Assembly (NCBI RefSeq): GCF_003063315.1
Contig: NZ_NERV01000002.1
Coordinates: 62,001-126,000 of the forward strand
Length of the DNA: 64,000 nt
Source of the DNA: Limnohabitans sp. T6-5
Lineage (GTDB): Bacteria > Pseudomonadota > Gammaproteobacteria > Burkholderiales > Burkholderiaceae_C
Reading direction: 5' to 3'
The translations under genes and the position numbers were made by a program. The notes under the pieces were generated by a model. It made no database searches. It saw nothing but the letters and a program-made list of their open reading frames with translations, and was not told where the DNA came from. Shown here one piece after another: positions 20,062 through 31,192 of this stretch. Within the stretch, counting starts at the first letter, position 1; every line of letters begins with the position of its first letter.

Positions 20062-20090
20062 GAAAGGCCGCTTGGGAACGGCCTTCTTGG
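20062..20090 (+). terminator. Weak terminator between convergent greA and yhbY
   Basis: GGCCG and CGGCC form a short stem with an eight-base loop, followed by TTCTT. It lies in the 68-base gap between the convergent genes. Confidence 0.4.
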
Positions 20091-20124
20091 TGGACGCAGC
20101 CTCAGATTGAGGCAATTCGTGTGA

Positions 20125-20598
20125 TCAGTCCAGGCGACCTTTTTTGATGGACTTTTGTTTGGGCTTGGCGCGTTTGATTTGTCCACCCGCAGCCAGGCGC
20201 TGATTGCCCAAAACGCGAACGGTTTTGACTTCTGGACGCTGTCCACCACGTTTGCTGTACTTTAAAATTTTGAAGTCACGAGGTCCAGCTTTGCGGTCTT
20301 CGTCGACTTCTTTGAGCTTCTCAGGCTGTGGTCGCCAGAGCACCAGCAATTTGCCGATGTGTTGAATCGGGGCTGCATTGAGTTGATCGGTCAGTTGGCT
20401 GAACATGGTTTCTCGTGCCGCTCGATCATCGCCCAGAACGCGAATTTTGATCAGGCCGTGGGCGTTGAGTGCGGCTTCTGTTTCTTTGACCACGGCAGGG
20501 GTCAGGCCATCGCCTCCAATCATGACGACTGGATCCAGATGGTGCGCATCGGCGCGAAAAACTTTGCGCTCGGCAGGAGTGAGTTGTATTTGGGGCAT
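20125..20598 (-). CDS. yhbY: CRS1/YhbY (CRM)-domain RNA-binding protein
   Basis: Small ribosome-associated RNA-binding protein (157 residues). The N-terminal CRM domain runs from [16 protein letters not shown] through [14 protein letters not shown] and [17 protein letters not shown] to [10 protein letters not shown] basic C-terminal extension of about 60 residues (rich in Lys and Arg, ending [13 protein letters not shown]) is longer than the 97-residue E. coli protein. The start at 20598 is preferred over an upstream in-frame start, because the extension would be a hydrophobic stretch not found in the family. It is divergent from rlmE. Confidence 0.93.
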   Translation of the reverse strand: MPQIQLTPAERKVFRADAHHLDPVVMIGGDGLTPAVVKETEAALNAHGLIKIRVLGDDRAARETMFSQLTDQLNAAPIQHIGKLLVLWRPQPEKLKEVDEDRKAGPRDFKILKYSKRGGQRPEVKTVRVLGNQRLAAGGQIKRAKPKQKSIKKGRLD

Positions 20599-20629
20599 AG
20601 CTGTATTATCCCCGCAAGGACGCATAAGA

Positions 20630-21292
20630 ATGAAAGTTAAAACCAAAAGTAAAAAGGTCAACAAGGCATGGTTGAACGACCATGTCAATGATCCGTACGT
20701 GAAGATGGCGCAAAAAGAAGGTTACAGGGCGCGTGCAGCCTTCAAACTCAAAGAAATTGATGAGACTTTAAATTTGATTCGACCGGGTGATTTGGTGGTT
20801 GATTTGGGTTCGTCGCCTGGCGCATGGAGTCAGTATCTGAGGCGGCGCCTGTCTCCTGAGGGGGCGGCTGTCGGGGCACTCAATGGCACCATCATTGCCT
20901 TGGATATTTTGCCCATGGAGCCTGTTGAAGGGGTTCAATTCATTCAAGGGGATTTTCGCGAGCCAGAAGTCTTGACCTTGCTGGAAGCCGCTATGGCAGG
21001 GCGCAAGGCCGATGTGGTGGTTTCGGACATGGCACCGAACCTGTCCGGAATCGAATCGTCAGATGCCGCCCGTATCAGCTTGCTGATCGAGTTGGCGGTC
21101 GATTTCACTCAGCAGCACATGAAGCCCCAAGGTGCATTGGTGGTCAAACTGTTTCATGGCAGTGGATACGGTCAATTGGTCAAGCTTTTCAAGGAAACCT
21201 TCAAAGTGGTCAAGCCAATCAAGCCTAAATCCTCACGGGACAAGTCTTCTGAGACTTTTTTGGTCGGTATGGGTTTGAAAAACCTCGCTTGA
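20630..21292 (+). CDS. rlmE: 23S rRNA (uridine-2552 2'-O) methyltransferase
   Basis: Encodes RlmE/FtsJ/RrmJ (220 residues), which methylates U2552 of 23S rRNA late in 50S assembly. The AdoMet site is [24 protein letters not shown] carries a catalytic Asp, and the catalytic Lys and Glu lie in ALVVKLFHG and [14 protein letters not shown] 20630 follows AAGGA (20616-20620); the longer frame from 20405 overlaps yhbY and is not homologous. ftsH follows, as in E. coli. Confidence 0.96.
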   Translation: MKVKTKSKKVNKAWLNDHVNDPYVKMAQKEGYRARAAFKLKEIDETLNLIRPGDLVVDLGSSPGAWSQYLRRRLSPEGAAVGALNGTIIALDILPMEPVEGVQFIQGDFREPEVLTLLEAAMAGRKADVVVSDMAPNLSGIESSDAARISLLIELAVDFTQQHMKPQGALVVKLFHGSGYGQLVKLFKETFKVVKPIKPKSSRDKSSETFLVGMGLKNLA

Positions 21293-21397
21293 ATTGGTAA
21301 TTCCTCAGTTTTACAGGGCCAAAACTGGGTTTGTCAGTCTTCCGGGCTCTGGTGGGGCCTAGAATAAGAACAGTCTTTTTTTCGATTGGAGCATCGC

Positions 21398-23314
21398 TTG
21401 AATAACCCTTGGTTTTCCAAGATTGCCGTTTGGATGGTGATTGCCATGGTGCTTTTCACCGTGTTTAAGCAGTTTGACAACCGTGGCGTCGCAGGTTCGA
21501 ACGCTGTCGGCTATTCAGACTTCCTAGAAGAGGTGCGCGGTAACCGTATCAAAAGTGCCACTATTCAGGAAAGTCCCGGTGGTACAGAGATTCTTGCCGT
21601 GACGACCGATGATCGCCGCATCAAAACAACGGCTACTTACCTGGATCGCGGCCTGGTCGGTGACCTGATCAATGGTGGCGTTAAGTTTGACGTCAAACCA
21701 CGTGAAGAAGGCTCTTTGCTGATGACTTTGCTGGTCAGCTGGGGGCCCATGCTGTTGTTGATTGGTGTCTGGGTGTATTTCATGCGCCAGATGCAAGGTG
21801 GCGGGAAGGGCGGCGCATTCAGTTTTGGCAAATCCAAAGCGCGAATGCTCGACGAGAACAACAATCAGGTGACGTTTGCGGATGTGGCTGGGTGTGACGA
21901 AGCCAAGGAAGAAGTCAAGGAAGTCGTGGATTTCCTGAAAGACCCCCAGAAGTTTCAGAAGCTCGGTGGTCGCATCCCTCGTGGCTTGTTGCTGGTAGGC
22001 CCTCCTGGTACCGGTAAAACACTGCTGGCCAAAGGCATTGCCGGTGAAGCCAAGGTGCCTTTTTTCAGTATCTCTGGTTCAGACTTCGTCGAAATGTTTG
22101 TCGGTGTAGGGGCTGCCCGTGTCCGTGACATGTTCGAAAATGCCAAAAAGAACGCGCCTTGCATCATCTTCATTGATGAGATCGATGCAGTTGGTCGTCA
22201 GCGTGGCGCGGGTCTGGGCGGTGGCAACGACGAACGCGAGCAAACCCTCAACCAGATGCTGGTGGAGATGGATGGTTTTGAGACCAACTTGGGTGTGATC
22301 GTGGTGGCTGCTACCAACCGACCCGACATTTTGGATGCTGCGTTGCTGCGCCCGGGACGTTTTGATCGGCAGGTTTATGTGACCTTGCCCGATATCCGTG
22401 GTCGCGAGCAGATCCTGAATGTGCACATGCGCAAGGTGCCGATTGGCCAGGACGTCAATGCAGGCGTCATCGCGCGTGGCACGCCCGGCATGAGCGGTGC
22501 TGATTTGGCAAACCTGTGCAATGAAGCCGCTTTGATGGCTGCGCGTCGCAACGCCCGTGTGGTCGAGATGGTGGACTTTGAAAAGGCCAAAGACAAAATC
22601 TTGATGGGCCCTGAACGCAAAAGCATGGTCATGCCCGAGCATGAGCGCCGTAATACGGCCTACCACGAGGCCGGCCACGCATTGATCGGCAAACTATTGC
22701 CCAAGTGTGACCCAGTTCACAAGGTCACCATCATTCCTCGTGGTCGAGCCTTGGGTGTGACGATGAGCCTTCCTGAGCAAGACCGGTACAGCTACGATAA
22801 AGAATTCATGCTGAACCAGATCAGCATGTTGTTTGGTGGTCGTATTGCTGAAGAGGTTTTCATGCACCAAATGACTACTGGGGCCAGCAACGATTTTGAA
22901 CGTGCAACTTCAATCGCGCGGGACATGGTGATGCGTTATGGGATGACCGATGCGCTGGGGCCCATGGTTTATGCTGAAAATGAAGGCGAAGTGTTTTTGG
23001 GGCGCTCGGTGACAAAGACCACCAATATGAGCGAGTCAACCATGCAAAAAGTGGATGCGGAGGTTCGACGCATCATTGACGAACAATACAATCTGGCTCG
23101 CCGTTTGATTGAAGAACACAGCTCACAGATGCACGCCATGGCCAAAGCCTTGCTCGAGTGGGAAACCATCGACAAGGATCAGCTGGATGACATCATGGCC
23201 GGTCGAGATCCCTTGCCACCCAAGGATTGGACGCCTCGGAATCCGCCCTCCGGTGGGGGAACAGGCGGTGGCTCGGCAGTGGTTCAGCCTGAACCTGTCA
23301 CCACAGCGGTTTGA
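21398..23314 (+). CDS. ftsH: ATP-dependent zinc metalloprotease FtsH
   Basis: Hexameric inner-membrane AAA+ protease (638 residues) that degrades short-lived and misassembled proteins. Two membrane segments (about residues 8-25 and 103-123) flank a periplasmic domain. Walker A GPPGTGKT is at 201-208, Walker B follows in IIFIDEID, and the zinc site HEAGH is at 423-427. Start is TTG 21398 (LNNPWF...) with GGAG at 21388-21391; an in-frame TTG four codons upstream would put the ribosome site inside the gene. The C terminus is Pro/Gly rich. A candidate -10 TAGAAT lies at 21360. Confidence 0.97.
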   Translation: MNNPWFSKIAVWMVIAMVLFTVFKQFDNRGVAGSNAVGYSDFLEEVRGNRIKSATIQESPGGTEILAVTTDDRRIKTTATYLDRGLVGDLINGGVKFDVKPREEGSLLMTLLVSWGPMLLLIGVWVYFMRQMQGGGKGGAFSFGKSKARMLDENNNQVTFADVAGCDEAKEEVKEVVDFLKDPQKFQKLGGRIPRGLLLVGPPGTGKTLLAKGIAGEAKVPFFSISGSDFVEMFVGVGAARVRDMFENAKKNAPCIIFIDEIDAVGRQRGAGLGGGNDEREQTLNQMLVEMDGFETNLGVIVVAATNRPDILDAALLRPGRFDRQVYVTLPDIRGREQILNVHMRKVPIGQDVNAGVIARGTPGMSGADLANLCNEAALMAARRNARVVEMVDFEKAKDKILMGPERKSMVMPEHERRNTAYHEAGHALIGKLLPKCDPVHKVTIIPRGRALGVTMSLPEQDRYSYDKEFMLNQISMLFGGRIAEEVFMHQMTTGASNDFERATSIARDMVMRYGMTDALGPMVYAENEGEVFLGRSVTKTTNMSESTMQKVDAEVRRIIDEQYNLARRLIEEHSSQMHAMAKALLEWETIDKDQLDDIMAGRDPLPPKDWTPRNPPSGGGTGGGSAVVQPEPVTTAV

Positions 23315-23335
23315 GTTGCATTGTTTGCGATGCTT

Positions 23336-23369
23336 AAAAACGGGGCCATTCAGGCCCCGTTTTCTTTTT
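23336..23369 (+). terminator. Terminator after ftsH
   Basis: CGGGGCC (23341-23347) and GGCCCCG (23353-23359) form a perfect stem with a five-base loop. It is preceded by five A and followed by TTTTCTTTTT. Confidence 0.88.
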
Positions 23370-23403
23370 GTTATTCCTCGGTGATTTGAAATTGGAATGC
23401 GGG

Positions 23404-24249
23404 ATGCGCTGGCAAACCACTCGTTTTGATTTGGACCTTTCTCGCCCATTGGTCATGGGCATTGTGAATGTCACGCCCGATTCTTTTTCAGACGGTGGCG
23501 TGCATGCAAAAACGAGCCAGGCGCTCCAGCATGCAGAACTTTTACTTCAGCAAGGCGCGGATATTCTTGATATCGGTGCGGAGTCCACTCGGCCAGGTGC
23601 TGATGTTGTTCCCTTGGACTTGGAGCTCAAACGGCTTGTGCCTTTTTTGCAAGAAGCAGTCCGCTGGCAAGTCCCTCTTTCGGTAGACACTTACAAGCCC
23701 GAGGTGATGCGCGTGGCGCTCGATTTGGGTGTGGACATCATCAACGACATCTGGGCGTTGAGGCAAGTGGGGGCAGAAGAGATCGTGACCTCACACCCAT
23801 CTTGTGGCATTTGTTTGATGCACATGCATCGCGATCCACAAACCATGCAGCTGCAAACGATGGAGGGTGATGTCACCGAAGAAGTTACGCGATTTTTGCA
23901 GCAACGATTAAATGTGCTTCAAAGGCTTGGTGTAAATTCAGCACGAGTTGCTCTCGATCCGGGTATAGGTTTTGGTAAAACCGTTGATCAAAACTTCAGA
24001 TTACTGGCTTTGCAATCCCAATTGTTGTACTTGGGATGTCCTGTTTTGGCTGGGTGGTCCCGAAAGTCGTCTTTGGGGTCTGTGTTGGCGAAAGATGGCC
24101 AAACACCGGATTCAATGCATCGTCAAGCGGCCAGTGTGGCGGCTGCTTTGTTGGCGGTTGACCGCGGCGCATCCATTGTTCGTGTGCATGATGTTTTGCC
24201 AACACTGCAAGCGCTCGCAGTTTGGAATGCCATGAAACGCAATGCCTGA
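23404..24249 (+). CDS. folP: Dihydropteroate synthase
   Basis: Folate enzyme (281 residues) condensing p-aminobenzoate with dihydropterin pyrophosphate; the sulfonamide target. The two family signatures are visible: VMGIVNVTPDSFSDGG and DILDIGAESTRPGA. The Lys of GWSRKSSLG and the final IVRVHDV complete the TIM-barrel active site. The start is uncertain. ATG 23404 places the family N terminus correctly; the longer frame from 23368 begins within the ftsH terminator. Confidence 0.95.
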   Translation: MRWQTTRFDLDLSRPLVMGIVNVTPDSFSDGGVHAKTSQALQHAELLLQQGADILDIGAESTRPGADVVPLDLELKRLVPFLQEAVRWQVPLSVDTYKPEVMRVALDLGVDIINDIWALRQVGAEEIVTSHPSCGICLMHMHRDPQTMQLQTMEGDVTEEVTRFLQQRLNVLQRLGVNSARVALDPGIGFGKTVDQNFRLLALQSQLLYLGCPVLAGWSRKSSLGSVLAKDGQTPDSMHRQAASVAAALLAVDRGASIVRVHDVLPTLQALAVWNAMKRNA

Positions 24250-24321
24250 CCAGCCCGCCAGGAATGACCACTGATGCAGGATTAAAATTAAAGATGTTTA
24301 CAAAATACAGGAATGTTTATC

Positions 24322-25653
24322 ATGGCACGTCAATTTTTTGGTACTGACGGTATCCGTGGCACTGTTGGGCAAAGTCCCATTACCCCTGATTTTATTTTGC
24401 GATTGGCTCATGCTGTTGGTCGGGTTCTCAAGTCCAAAGAGGCCCATCCGACAGTTTTGATCGGTAAAGATACACGCATTTCTGGTTACATGTTGGAGAG
24501 CGCCCTGGAGTCCGGTTTCAACTCGGCTGGCGTCGATGTCGTTTTGCTGGGGCCGGTTCCGACACCCGCTGTGGCCTACCTGACGCGCGCTCAGCGCGCT
24601 TCTTTGGGTGTCGTGATCAGTGCCAGCCACAATCCTTTCGCTGATAACGGTATCAAATTCTTCAGTGCGCAAGGCACTAAATTATCGGATGCGTGGGAGG
24701 AAGCGGTTGAGGTCGCCGTGCTTGAAGAACCTGTTTGGGTGGACTCTGCCACATTGGGTAAAACACGTCGTCTTGATGATGCAGCTGGTCGTTATATCGA
24801 ATTTTGCAAAAGCACTTTTTCCAACGATCTGACACTTAAGGGTCTTAAGATTGCTGTAGATGCCGCGCACGGTGCAGCCTATCAAATCGCCCCCAAAGTC
24901 TTTCATGAATTGGGGGCAGAGGTCATCTCCATGGGATGTTCCCCTGATGGTTTGAACATCAATAAGGGTGTTGGCGCTACGCATCCCGAAGCACTGGTGC
25001 AGATGGTGATACATCATGGCGCCGATTATGGAGTTGCGTTGGACGGGGATGCAGATCGCTTGCAGATCGTGGATTCTTCGGGACGCCTATTTAATGGCGA
25101 TGAATTGCTTTACCTGATGGTGAGTGACCGCTTGGCGCGTGATGAAGTCGTCCCTGGTGCTGTGGGGACTTTGATGACCAATATGGCAGTAGAACTTGCG
25201 CTCAAAAAACGGGGCGTACAGTTCATCAGAGCCAAAGTTGGTGACCGTTATGTGCTCGAAATTTTGCATGACAAACGGTGGCTGCTGGGGGGGGAAGGTT
25301 CGGGACACCTGTTGGCTCTCGACAAGCAAACGACAGGTGATGGTTTGGTCAGTGCGTTGCAGGTCTTACAAGCTTGTGTCAGCAGTTCCAAGACCATGGC
25401 GCAATTGCTGATGGGGGTGGAGCTTTTTCCGCAAACCCTCATCAATGTGCGTTTGCAGCCTGGTTTTGATTGGCAAGGACATCAGCCTTTGTGGGATGCG
25501 ACCAAGGCAGCAGAGTCTGCGTTGGGTGACACTGGACGCGTCCTGATTCGAGCAAGCGGTACTGAGCCTCTTGTGCGGGTGATGGTCGAAGCCCGAGATC
25601 CCGTTCAAGCGCGTGAGCTGGCAGAGAGAATTGCGGCAACTTTGGCCCTATAA
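24322..25653 (+). CDS. glmM: Phosphoglucosamine mutase
   Basis: Interconverts glucosamine 6- and 1-phosphate (443 residues), the step that leads to UDP-GlcNAc for peptidoglycan and lipid A. The N terminus is [12 protein letters not shown]. The phosphorylated serine is Ser102 in [13 protein letters not shown], the metal loop is DGDADR, and C-terminal [15 protein letters not shown] binds phosphate. ATG 24322 follows AGGA (24309-24312); the ATG three codons earlier is too close. folP-glmM order is conserved. Confidence 0.97.
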   Translation: MARQFFGTDGIRGTVGQSPITPDFILRLAHAVGRVLKSKEAHPTVLIGKDTRISGYMLESALESGFNSAGVDVVLLGPVPTPAVAYLTRAQRASLGVVISASHNPFADNGIKFFSAQGTKLSDAWEEAVEVAVLEEPVWVDSATLGKTRRLDDAAGRYIEFCKSTFSNDLTLKGLKIAVDAAHGAAYQIAPKVFHELGAEVISMGCSPDGLNINKGVGATHPEALVQMVIHHGADYGVALDGDADRLQIVDSSGRLFNGDELLYLMVSDRLARDEVVPGAVGTLMTNMAVELALKKRGVQFIRAKVGDRYVLEILHDKRWLLGGEGSGHLLALDKQTTGDGLVSALQVLQACVSSSKTMAQLLMGVELFPQTLINVRLQPGFDWQGHQPLWDATKAAESALGDTGRVLIRASGTEPLVRVMVEARDPVQARELAERIAATLAL

Positions 25654-25679
25654 ATCAGCGAAATCGGGGAGATGCCTGT

Positions 25680-26501
25680 TCAATAGATCAATCGTTCGGG
25701 TCGGATTTCTTGCAAGATGGTGGTAGCAATTTCTTCAATGGATTTGGTGGTGGTTGAGAGCCAGCGGATGCTTGAACGCCGCATCATGGCTTCTGCCTCT
25801 GACACTTCCATTCGGCAGTTTTCGAGGCTGGCGTAGCGAGAGTTGGGTCTGCGCTCGGAGCGGATTTCAGCGAGTCGATCGGGTTGGATGCTCAGGCCAA
25901 AGATTTTTTTGCGGTGTTGGACCAGGGCGGGCGGGAGTTGCCGGCGCTCGAAATCTTCAGGAATCAAGGGGTAATTGGCGGCTTTCAGTCCGTGCTGCAT
26001 GGCCAGATACAGACTGGTGGGGGTTTTTCCGCTTCTGCTCACACCGACCAAAATGACATCGGCCGATTCCAGATCGCGGTTGGATTGGCCATCATCGTGT
26101 GCCAAGGAAAAGTTGATGGCCTCGATTCGATCATGGTATTCCTTGCTTTTGCTGACATCCGAAAAGCGTCCCACGCGGTGATGAGATTTGATGCCCAATT
26201 CATTTTCCAGAGGATTCACAAAGGTGCCAAACATGTCGAGCAGCATCCCTTGGCAATGCTCCTGAAGTACTTTGAGCACATCCATGTTCACCAAGGTGGT
26301 GAAAACGATGGGTTTAGTACCTTCAGTATCTGCTGTGTGGTTAATTTGCCGTACCGCTTGATGCGCCTTGTCGATGGTATCGGTGAAGGGTAGGCGCACA
26401 TGTCGGGTTTTCATCTCGAATTGGGCGAGGATAGCGTTGCCAAAAGTTTCAGCGGTGATGCCTGTGCCATCGGAAACGAAAAAAACGGTGCGTTTGGACA
26501 T
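25680..26501 (-). CDS. ppsR: PEP synthetase regulatory kinase/phosphotransferase (DUF299)
   Basis: Bifunctional ADP-dependent kinase and Pi-dependent pyrophosphorylase that switches PEP synthetase off and on (273 residues from MSKRTVFFVSDGTGITAE). The P-loop GVSRSGKTPTSLYLA and the N-terminal FVSDGTGITAETFGNA are diagnostic of the PSRP family. An in-frame TTG six codons upstream is an alternative start. It is divergent from its target gene ppsA, which supports the assignment strongly. Confidence 0.95.
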   Translation of the reverse strand: MSKRTVFFVSDGTGITAETFGNAILAQFEMKTRHVRLPFTDTIDKAHQAVRQINHTADTEGTKPIVFTTLVNMDVLKVLQEHCQGMLLDMFGTFVNPLENELGIKSHHRVGRFSDVSKSKEYHDRIEAINFSLAHDDGQSNRDLESADVILVGVSRSGKTPTSLYLAMQHGLKAANYPLIPEDFERRQLPPALVQHRKKIFGLSIQPDRLAEIRSERRPNSRYASLENCRMEVSEAEAMMRRSSIRWLSTTTKSIEEIATTILQEIRPERLIY

Positions 26502-26646
26502 GGATTCAAAAAATTTCAAATGCCGAGGGCACCAAGCCCCCTAAAATGATTTGATTATCCATGGCCTGTTGGCTTGCGGTTGTATTCGAAGAACAACAAA
26601 ACCCTTGTCTGCGCCATGGAGCCCGGTTTTAACTTTGGAGCTTTGT

Positions 26647-29037
26647 ATGTCTGATCTTTTCAGTGAGACCGCTTTGGTCGTGCCGTTTGAGCATTTGCGC
26701 ATGACCGATGTCGAATCGGTCGGAGGCAAAAATGCCAGTCTGGGTGAGATGATTTCTCAATTGCCTTCGGGTGTGCGGGTGCCAACGGGTTTTGCCACCA
26801 CTGCCCATGCTTTCCGGCAGTTTTTGAATTTTGACGGCTTGACTGAACGGATCAATGCCCGTTTGGATGCGCTTGACACCGAGGATGTTCGTGCGTTGGC
26901 TGTTGTGGGTGCTGATATCCGCGCTATGGTGGAGGCGCAACCTTTCCCGGCCGATCTGGAAAATGCCATTCGTGAAGAGTTTTTGAAGTTGCAAGGCAGC
27001 AACCCGGATGCTTCTTTTGCGGTGCGTTCTTCGGCCACTGCCGAAGACTTGCCAGATGCTTCGTTTGCTGGGCAGCAAGAAACCTTTTTGAATGTGGTGG
27101 GCATCCAGGATGTGCTGCACAAGATGAAAGAAGTGTTTGCCTCCTTGTACAACGACCGCGCCATCAGCTACCGTGTTCACAAAGGCTTTGCCCATGCCGA
27201 TGTGGCTTTGTCAGCAGGCGTGCAGCGGATGGTGCGCTCTGATATGGGCGCTGCGGGCGTCATGTTCACCATTGACACCGAATCAGGTTTTGAAGATGTG
27301 GTGTTCATCACGTCCAGCTACGGTTTGGGCGAAACGGTGGTGCAAGGCGCCGTGAACCCCGACGAGTTCTATGTGCACAAGCCTATGCTGGCCGCGGGCA
27401 ATCGTTGTGTCATCCGTCGCAATTTAGGCTCCAAACTGATCGAAATGGTGTTTGCCAGCCCCGAGGAAAAAGCGGCTTCAGGCAAGCTGGTCAAAACCAC
27501 TGATGTGCCGACTGAACTGCGCAATCGTTATAGCCTCACGGACGCTGAAGTGGAGCAACTGGCGCGCTATGCAGTGATCATTGAGCAGCATTACGGTCGC
27601 CCGATGGACATTGAGTGGGGTAAGGACGGCACCGATGGGCAGCTTTACATTTTGCAGGCGCGACCTGAAACCGTGAAGAGTCAGGCCAAGGGCACGCCAG
27701 AATTGCGTTACAAACTCAAAGGCAAAAGTACCATCCTGGCTGAGGGCAGGGCGATTGGCCAGAAGATCGGAACAGGCCCTGTGCGTTTGGTGCACAACAT
27801 CAGCGAGATGGACAAGGTCCAGCCCGGCGATGTGCTGGTCACCGACATGACCGATCCAAACTGGGAGCCGGTGATGAAACGCGCCAGTGCCATCGTCACC
27901 AACCGTGGCGGTCGCACCTGCCATGCTGCCATCATTGCCCGCGAGCTGGGCATCCCGGCGGTGGTAGGGTGTGGCAATGCCACAGAACAGTTGAAAGAAG
28001 GCACGCTCGTGACCGTGAGCTGTGCCGAGGGCGATACCGGGCACATTTACGATGGCTTGCTGGAAACTGAAATCAGCGAAATCCAGCGTGGCGTGCTGCC
28101 TGAGATCAAGACCAAAATCATGATGAACGTGGGCAACCCCCAGTTGGCCTTCGATTTTGCGCAGCTGCCCAACGCGGGTGTGGGCCTAGCGCGTCTGGAA
28201 TTCATCATCAATAACAACATTGGTGTGCACCCCAAGGCAATTCTGGACTACCCAGCGATCGATGCCGATTTGAAAAAAGCCGTGGAATCGGTGGCCCGTG
28301 GCCACGCATCGCCTCGCGCTTTTTATGTCGACAAGGTGGCAGAAGGCGTGGCCAGCATCGCAGCCGCTTTCTGGCCCAAGCCGGTCATCGTGCGCTTGTC
28401 TGACTTCAAGAGCAACGAATACCGCAAGCTCATTGGTGGCAGCCGTTACGAGCCCGAAGAAGAAAACCCGATGCTCGGTTTCCGGGGCGCTGCACGCTAC
28501 ATCAGCGCAGACTTTGGCGAAGCTTTTGCCATGGAGTGCGAAGCCCTCAAGCGTGTTCGTGGCGAAATGGGGCTGACCAACGTCCAGGTCATGGTGCCGT
28601 TTGTCCGCACCTTGGGACAGGCTGAGAAGGTCACAAAGCTGCTGGCCAGCCAGGGTTTACGCCGTGGCGAAAACGATCTCAAACTCATCATGATGTGCGA
28701 GGTGCCCAGCAATGCGATTTTGGCTGAACAGTTCCTTGAATTCTTTGATGGCTTTTCGATCGGCTCGAACGATCTGACCCAATTGACCTTGGGTCTGGAC
28801 CGTGATTCCGGCTTGGATTTGTTGGCTGCTGATTTTGATGAGCGGGATCCAGCTGTGACGGCATTAATTGCCCAGGCGATCAAGGCATGCCTGGCGCAGG
28901 CCAAATACATCGGCATTTGTGGCCAAGGGCCCAGCGACCACCCGGACTTCGCACATTGGCTGATGGATCAAGGCATCAGCTCCATCTCACTTAACCCTGA
29001 CACGGTGATCGAAACCTGGACCAATTTGGGTCGCTGA
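26647..29037 (+). CDS. ppsA: Phosphoenolpyruvate synthase (pyruvate, water dikinase)
   Basis: Makes PEP from pyruvate and ATP for gluconeogenesis (796 residues; E. coli 792). The N-terminal ATP-grasp domain begins [12 protein letters not shown], the swivelling His domain carries the phosphorylated His426 in [21 protein letters not shown], and the C-terminal barrel has [15 protein letters not shown] and the Cys of [11 protein letters not shown]. The start is ATG 26647; the upstream extension from 26551 is not homologous. It is divergent from ppsR, and a transporter gene follows 21 bases after its stop. Confidence 0.98.
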   Translation: MSDLFSETALVVPFEHLRMTDVESVGGKNASLGEMISQLPSGVRVPTGFATTAHAFRQFLNFDGLTERINARLDALDTEDVRALAVVGADIRAMVEAQPFPADLENAIREEFLKLQGSNPDASFAVRSSATAEDLPDASFAGQQETFLNVVGIQDVLHKMKEVFASLYNDRAISYRVHKGFAHADVALSAGVQRMVRSDMGAAGVMFTIDTESGFEDVVFITSSYGLGETVVQGAVNPDEFYVHKPMLAAGNRCVIRRNLGSKLIEMVFASPEEKAASGKLVKTTDVPTELRNRYSLTDAEVEQLARYAVIIEQHYGRPMDIEWGKDGTDGQLYILQARPETVKSQAKGTPELRYKLKGKSTILAEGRAIGQKIGTGPVRLVHNISEMDKVQPGDVLVTDMTDPNWEPVMKRASAIVTNRGGRTCHAAIIARELGIPAVVGCGNATEQLKEGTLVTVSCAEGDTGHIYDGLLETEISEIQRGVLPEIKTKIMMNVGNPQLAFDFAQLPNAGVGLARLEFIINNNIGVHPKAILDYPAIDADLKKAVESVARGHASPRAFYVDKVAEGVASIAAAFWPKPVIVRLSDFKSNEYRKLIGGSRYEPEEENPMLGFRGAARYISADFGEAFAMECEALKRVRGEMGLTNVQVMVPFVRTLGQAEKVTKLLASQGLRRGENDLKLIMMCEVPSNAILAEQFLEFFDGFSIGSNDLTQLTLGLDRDSGLDLLAADFDERDPAVTALIAQAIKACLAQAKYIGICGQGPSDHPDFAHWLMDQGISSISLNPDTVIETWTNLGR

Positions 29038-29058
29038 GTTTCAATACAGAGCGCTGCG

Positions 29059-31185
29059 ATGGCCCAATCTATTGAGTCCAGTATGACTTCGTCATACCGC
29101 TGGAGGCTTCATCGCAACGTGCTGATTTACATCGTCATCCTCTTTTCATTGATGGGGGCGATGGCTTGGGCTGAGCAATGGGGATTGTCACGTAATTTGA
29201 TAGGCCCCATTTTTTTGTTCAGCACGGTGATGATTTATGCCTTGATTGGCATTTCAGGCCGAACCTCCGATGAGGATGAGTATTACGTGGCCGGACGTCG
29301 AATTCCGGCGATGTACAACGGTATGGCGACAGCAGCAGATTGGATGAGTGCGGCTTCATTCATCAGTTTGGCGGGCGCACTTTATTTGCAAGGTTTTTCA
29401 GGCAGCGGCCAACAGCCTGGTGGTTTGGCTTATGTGTTGGGCTGGACTGGGGGGTTTTGCCTCGTCGGGCTGCTGATTGCCCCTCAACTAAGGGCCATGA
29501 ACCTCTACACCTTACCTGATTATTTTGATCAACGGTTTGGAGGTCGTTGGCCTCGTGTAATCGCGGCATTTTCGTCTGTGCTGTGCTCTTTCACCTATGT
29601 GGTGGCACAAATTTATGGCATTGGATTGATCGCCTCCCGATTGACCGGTGTCCAGTTTGAGATAGGTATTTTGTTGGGTCTGGGGGGCGTTCTCCTGTGT
29701 TCTTTTCTCGGGGGGATGCGGGCAATTACCTGGACCCAGGTAGCGCAATACATCATGCTGCTGCTGGCTTTTTTGATTCCTGTTTCCTGGTTGGCATACA
29801 AGCAATTGGGCACGCCTTTGGCACCGTTGGCTTACGGGGCTCAATTGGCCCACATTGATGCGATCGAAAAGAGATTGCTCAATGATCCAGCAGAAATCGA
29901 GGTCCGACAGGAGTATGCACGCAGAGCCCAAGTTTTCGAGGCCAGACTGCAACATGTGGATCGGTCCATGGTTGAACTCCGGCAAGAACTTGAAGACAAA
30001 ATCCAATGGCTCAAGGCGCAAGGTGCTGATTTTTCGGCCATTGCCCAAGCTCGACGCGAGTTGTTGGCTGTTCCTCGTGATCCGGTGCTTGCAAAAGAGC
30101 AATGGTCCCGTGCATTGCAGGAGAATCTGGACCGTTCAAGGCCCTTAGGCGGCATGCCACCTCATTCGCAAGCTTTCAGTGGCAATCCTGATGGCTCTCC
30201 TGAAGAGGTCAAGGTCTTCCATGAATCCAGACTCAATTTCGTTGCCTTGGTGTTTTGCCTGATGGTCGGGACGGCTGGATTGCCACATTTGCTGACACGG
30301 TTTTATACCTTGCCATCGGTCGCGGAAGCTCGAACCTCAGTAGCCTGGTCCTTGTTCTTCATTGGATTGCTGTATGTCAGTCTGCCCGCGCTCGCCGTTT
30401 TGGTGAAGTATGAGGTGCTCAATAATTTGGTAGGCAGCAGCTTTGAAGACTTGCCCAGCTGGATGTCTCAATGGGCTCGTCTGGATTCTGCTTTGCTGCA
30501 AATTGCTGATGTCAATGGTGACCGCATCTTGCAATTGGGCGAGTTAAAACTGGGTGCAGACATGATCATGCTGGCCACGCCTGAACTGGGGGGGATGCCC
30601 TTTGTTGTGTCGGGTTTGGTTGCGGCGGGGGGATTGGCCGCCGCATTGTCTACGGCAGACGGCCTGTTGTTGACCATCAGCAATGCACTGGTGCATGACA
30701 TCGGTCCCGGCCGTGATCGCCGGCCTCAATCGCCTGAAGGGCGTGTCATTTTGTCCAAATTTGCGCTTTTGGCTGTGGCCATGTTGGCTGCGGTGGTGGC
30801 GGCATTCAAACCGGCTCAAATCTTGGCATTGGTGTCTGCTTCATTTTCATTGGCTGCAGCCGCATTTTTTCCGGGGATGGTTTTGGGCATGATTTGGAAG
30901 CGAGTCCACAGATCAGCGGTGGTTGCGGGTATGCTGGCTGGGTTGGGCGTGACCTTGTTCTACATGGGCATCAACACTTCGGGTTTTCGTTACTTCTGGG
31001 GGCTGGATTCAACAGCTGGCATGTGGTTCGGTATTCAACCTCTGTCTGCTGGAGTTTTTGGTGTGCCTGCAGGCTTTTTGGTCATGATCGTATTGACCGT
31101 GCTGCTCCCGGAAGATTCCATGTCGGATTTCGACAATAAAGACACCTGTGAAATTGCGCGCACCAATGGCTACCCAGGCCTTTAA
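29059..31185 (+). CDS. Sodium:solute symporter (VC_2705-like SSS family), probable organic-acid permease
   Basis: Inner-membrane symporter of the SSS family (708 residues, longer than the usual 500-550). SSS features are the EDEYYVAGR motif, NGMATAADWMSAASFIS, and GLAAALSTADGLLLTISNALVHD. About 13 hydrophobic segments are visible. A charged, coiled-coil-prone insertion lies at about residues 268-385, and an EF-hand-like loop D484-V-N-G-D-R-I-L-Q-L-G-E495 lies between later helices. It begins 21 bases after ppsA without a terminator, suggesting cotranscription and uptake of acetate, pyruvate or lactate. The substrate is inferred. Confidence 0.85.
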   Translation: MAQSIESSMTSSYRWRLHRNVLIYIVILFSLMGAMAWAEQWGLSRNLIGPIFLFSTVMIYALIGISGRTSDEDEYYVAGRRIPAMYNGMATAADWMSAASFISLAGALYLQGFSGSGQQPGGLAYVLGWTGGFCLVGLLIAPQLRAMNLYTLPDYFDQRFGGRWPRVIAAFSSVLCSFTYVVAQIYGIGLIASRLTGVQFEIGILLGLGGVLLCSFLGGMRAITWTQVAQYIMLLLAFLIPVSWLAYKQLGTPLAPLAYGAQLAHIDAIEKRLLNDPAEIEVRQEYARRAQVFEARLQHVDRSMVELRQELEDKIQWLKAQGADFSAIAQARRELLAVPRDPVLAKEQWSRALQENLDRSRPLGGMPPHSQAFSGNPDGSPEEVKVFHESRLNFVALVFCLMVGTAGLPHLLTRFYTLPSVAEARTSVAWSLFFIGLLYVSLPALAVLVKYEVLNNLVGSSFEDLPSWMSQWARLDSALLQIADVNGDRILQLGELKLGADMIMLATPELGGMPFVVSGLVAAGGLAAALSTADGLLLTISNALVHDIGPGRDRRPQSPEGRVILSKFALLAVAMLAAVVAAFKPAQILALVSASFSLAAAAFFPGMVLGMIWKRVHRSAVVAGMLAGLGVTLFYMGINTSGFRYFWGLDSTAGMWFGIQPLSAGVFGVPAGFLVMIVLTVLLPEDSMSDFDNKDTCEIARTNGYPGL

Positions 31186-31192
31186 ATAAAGC

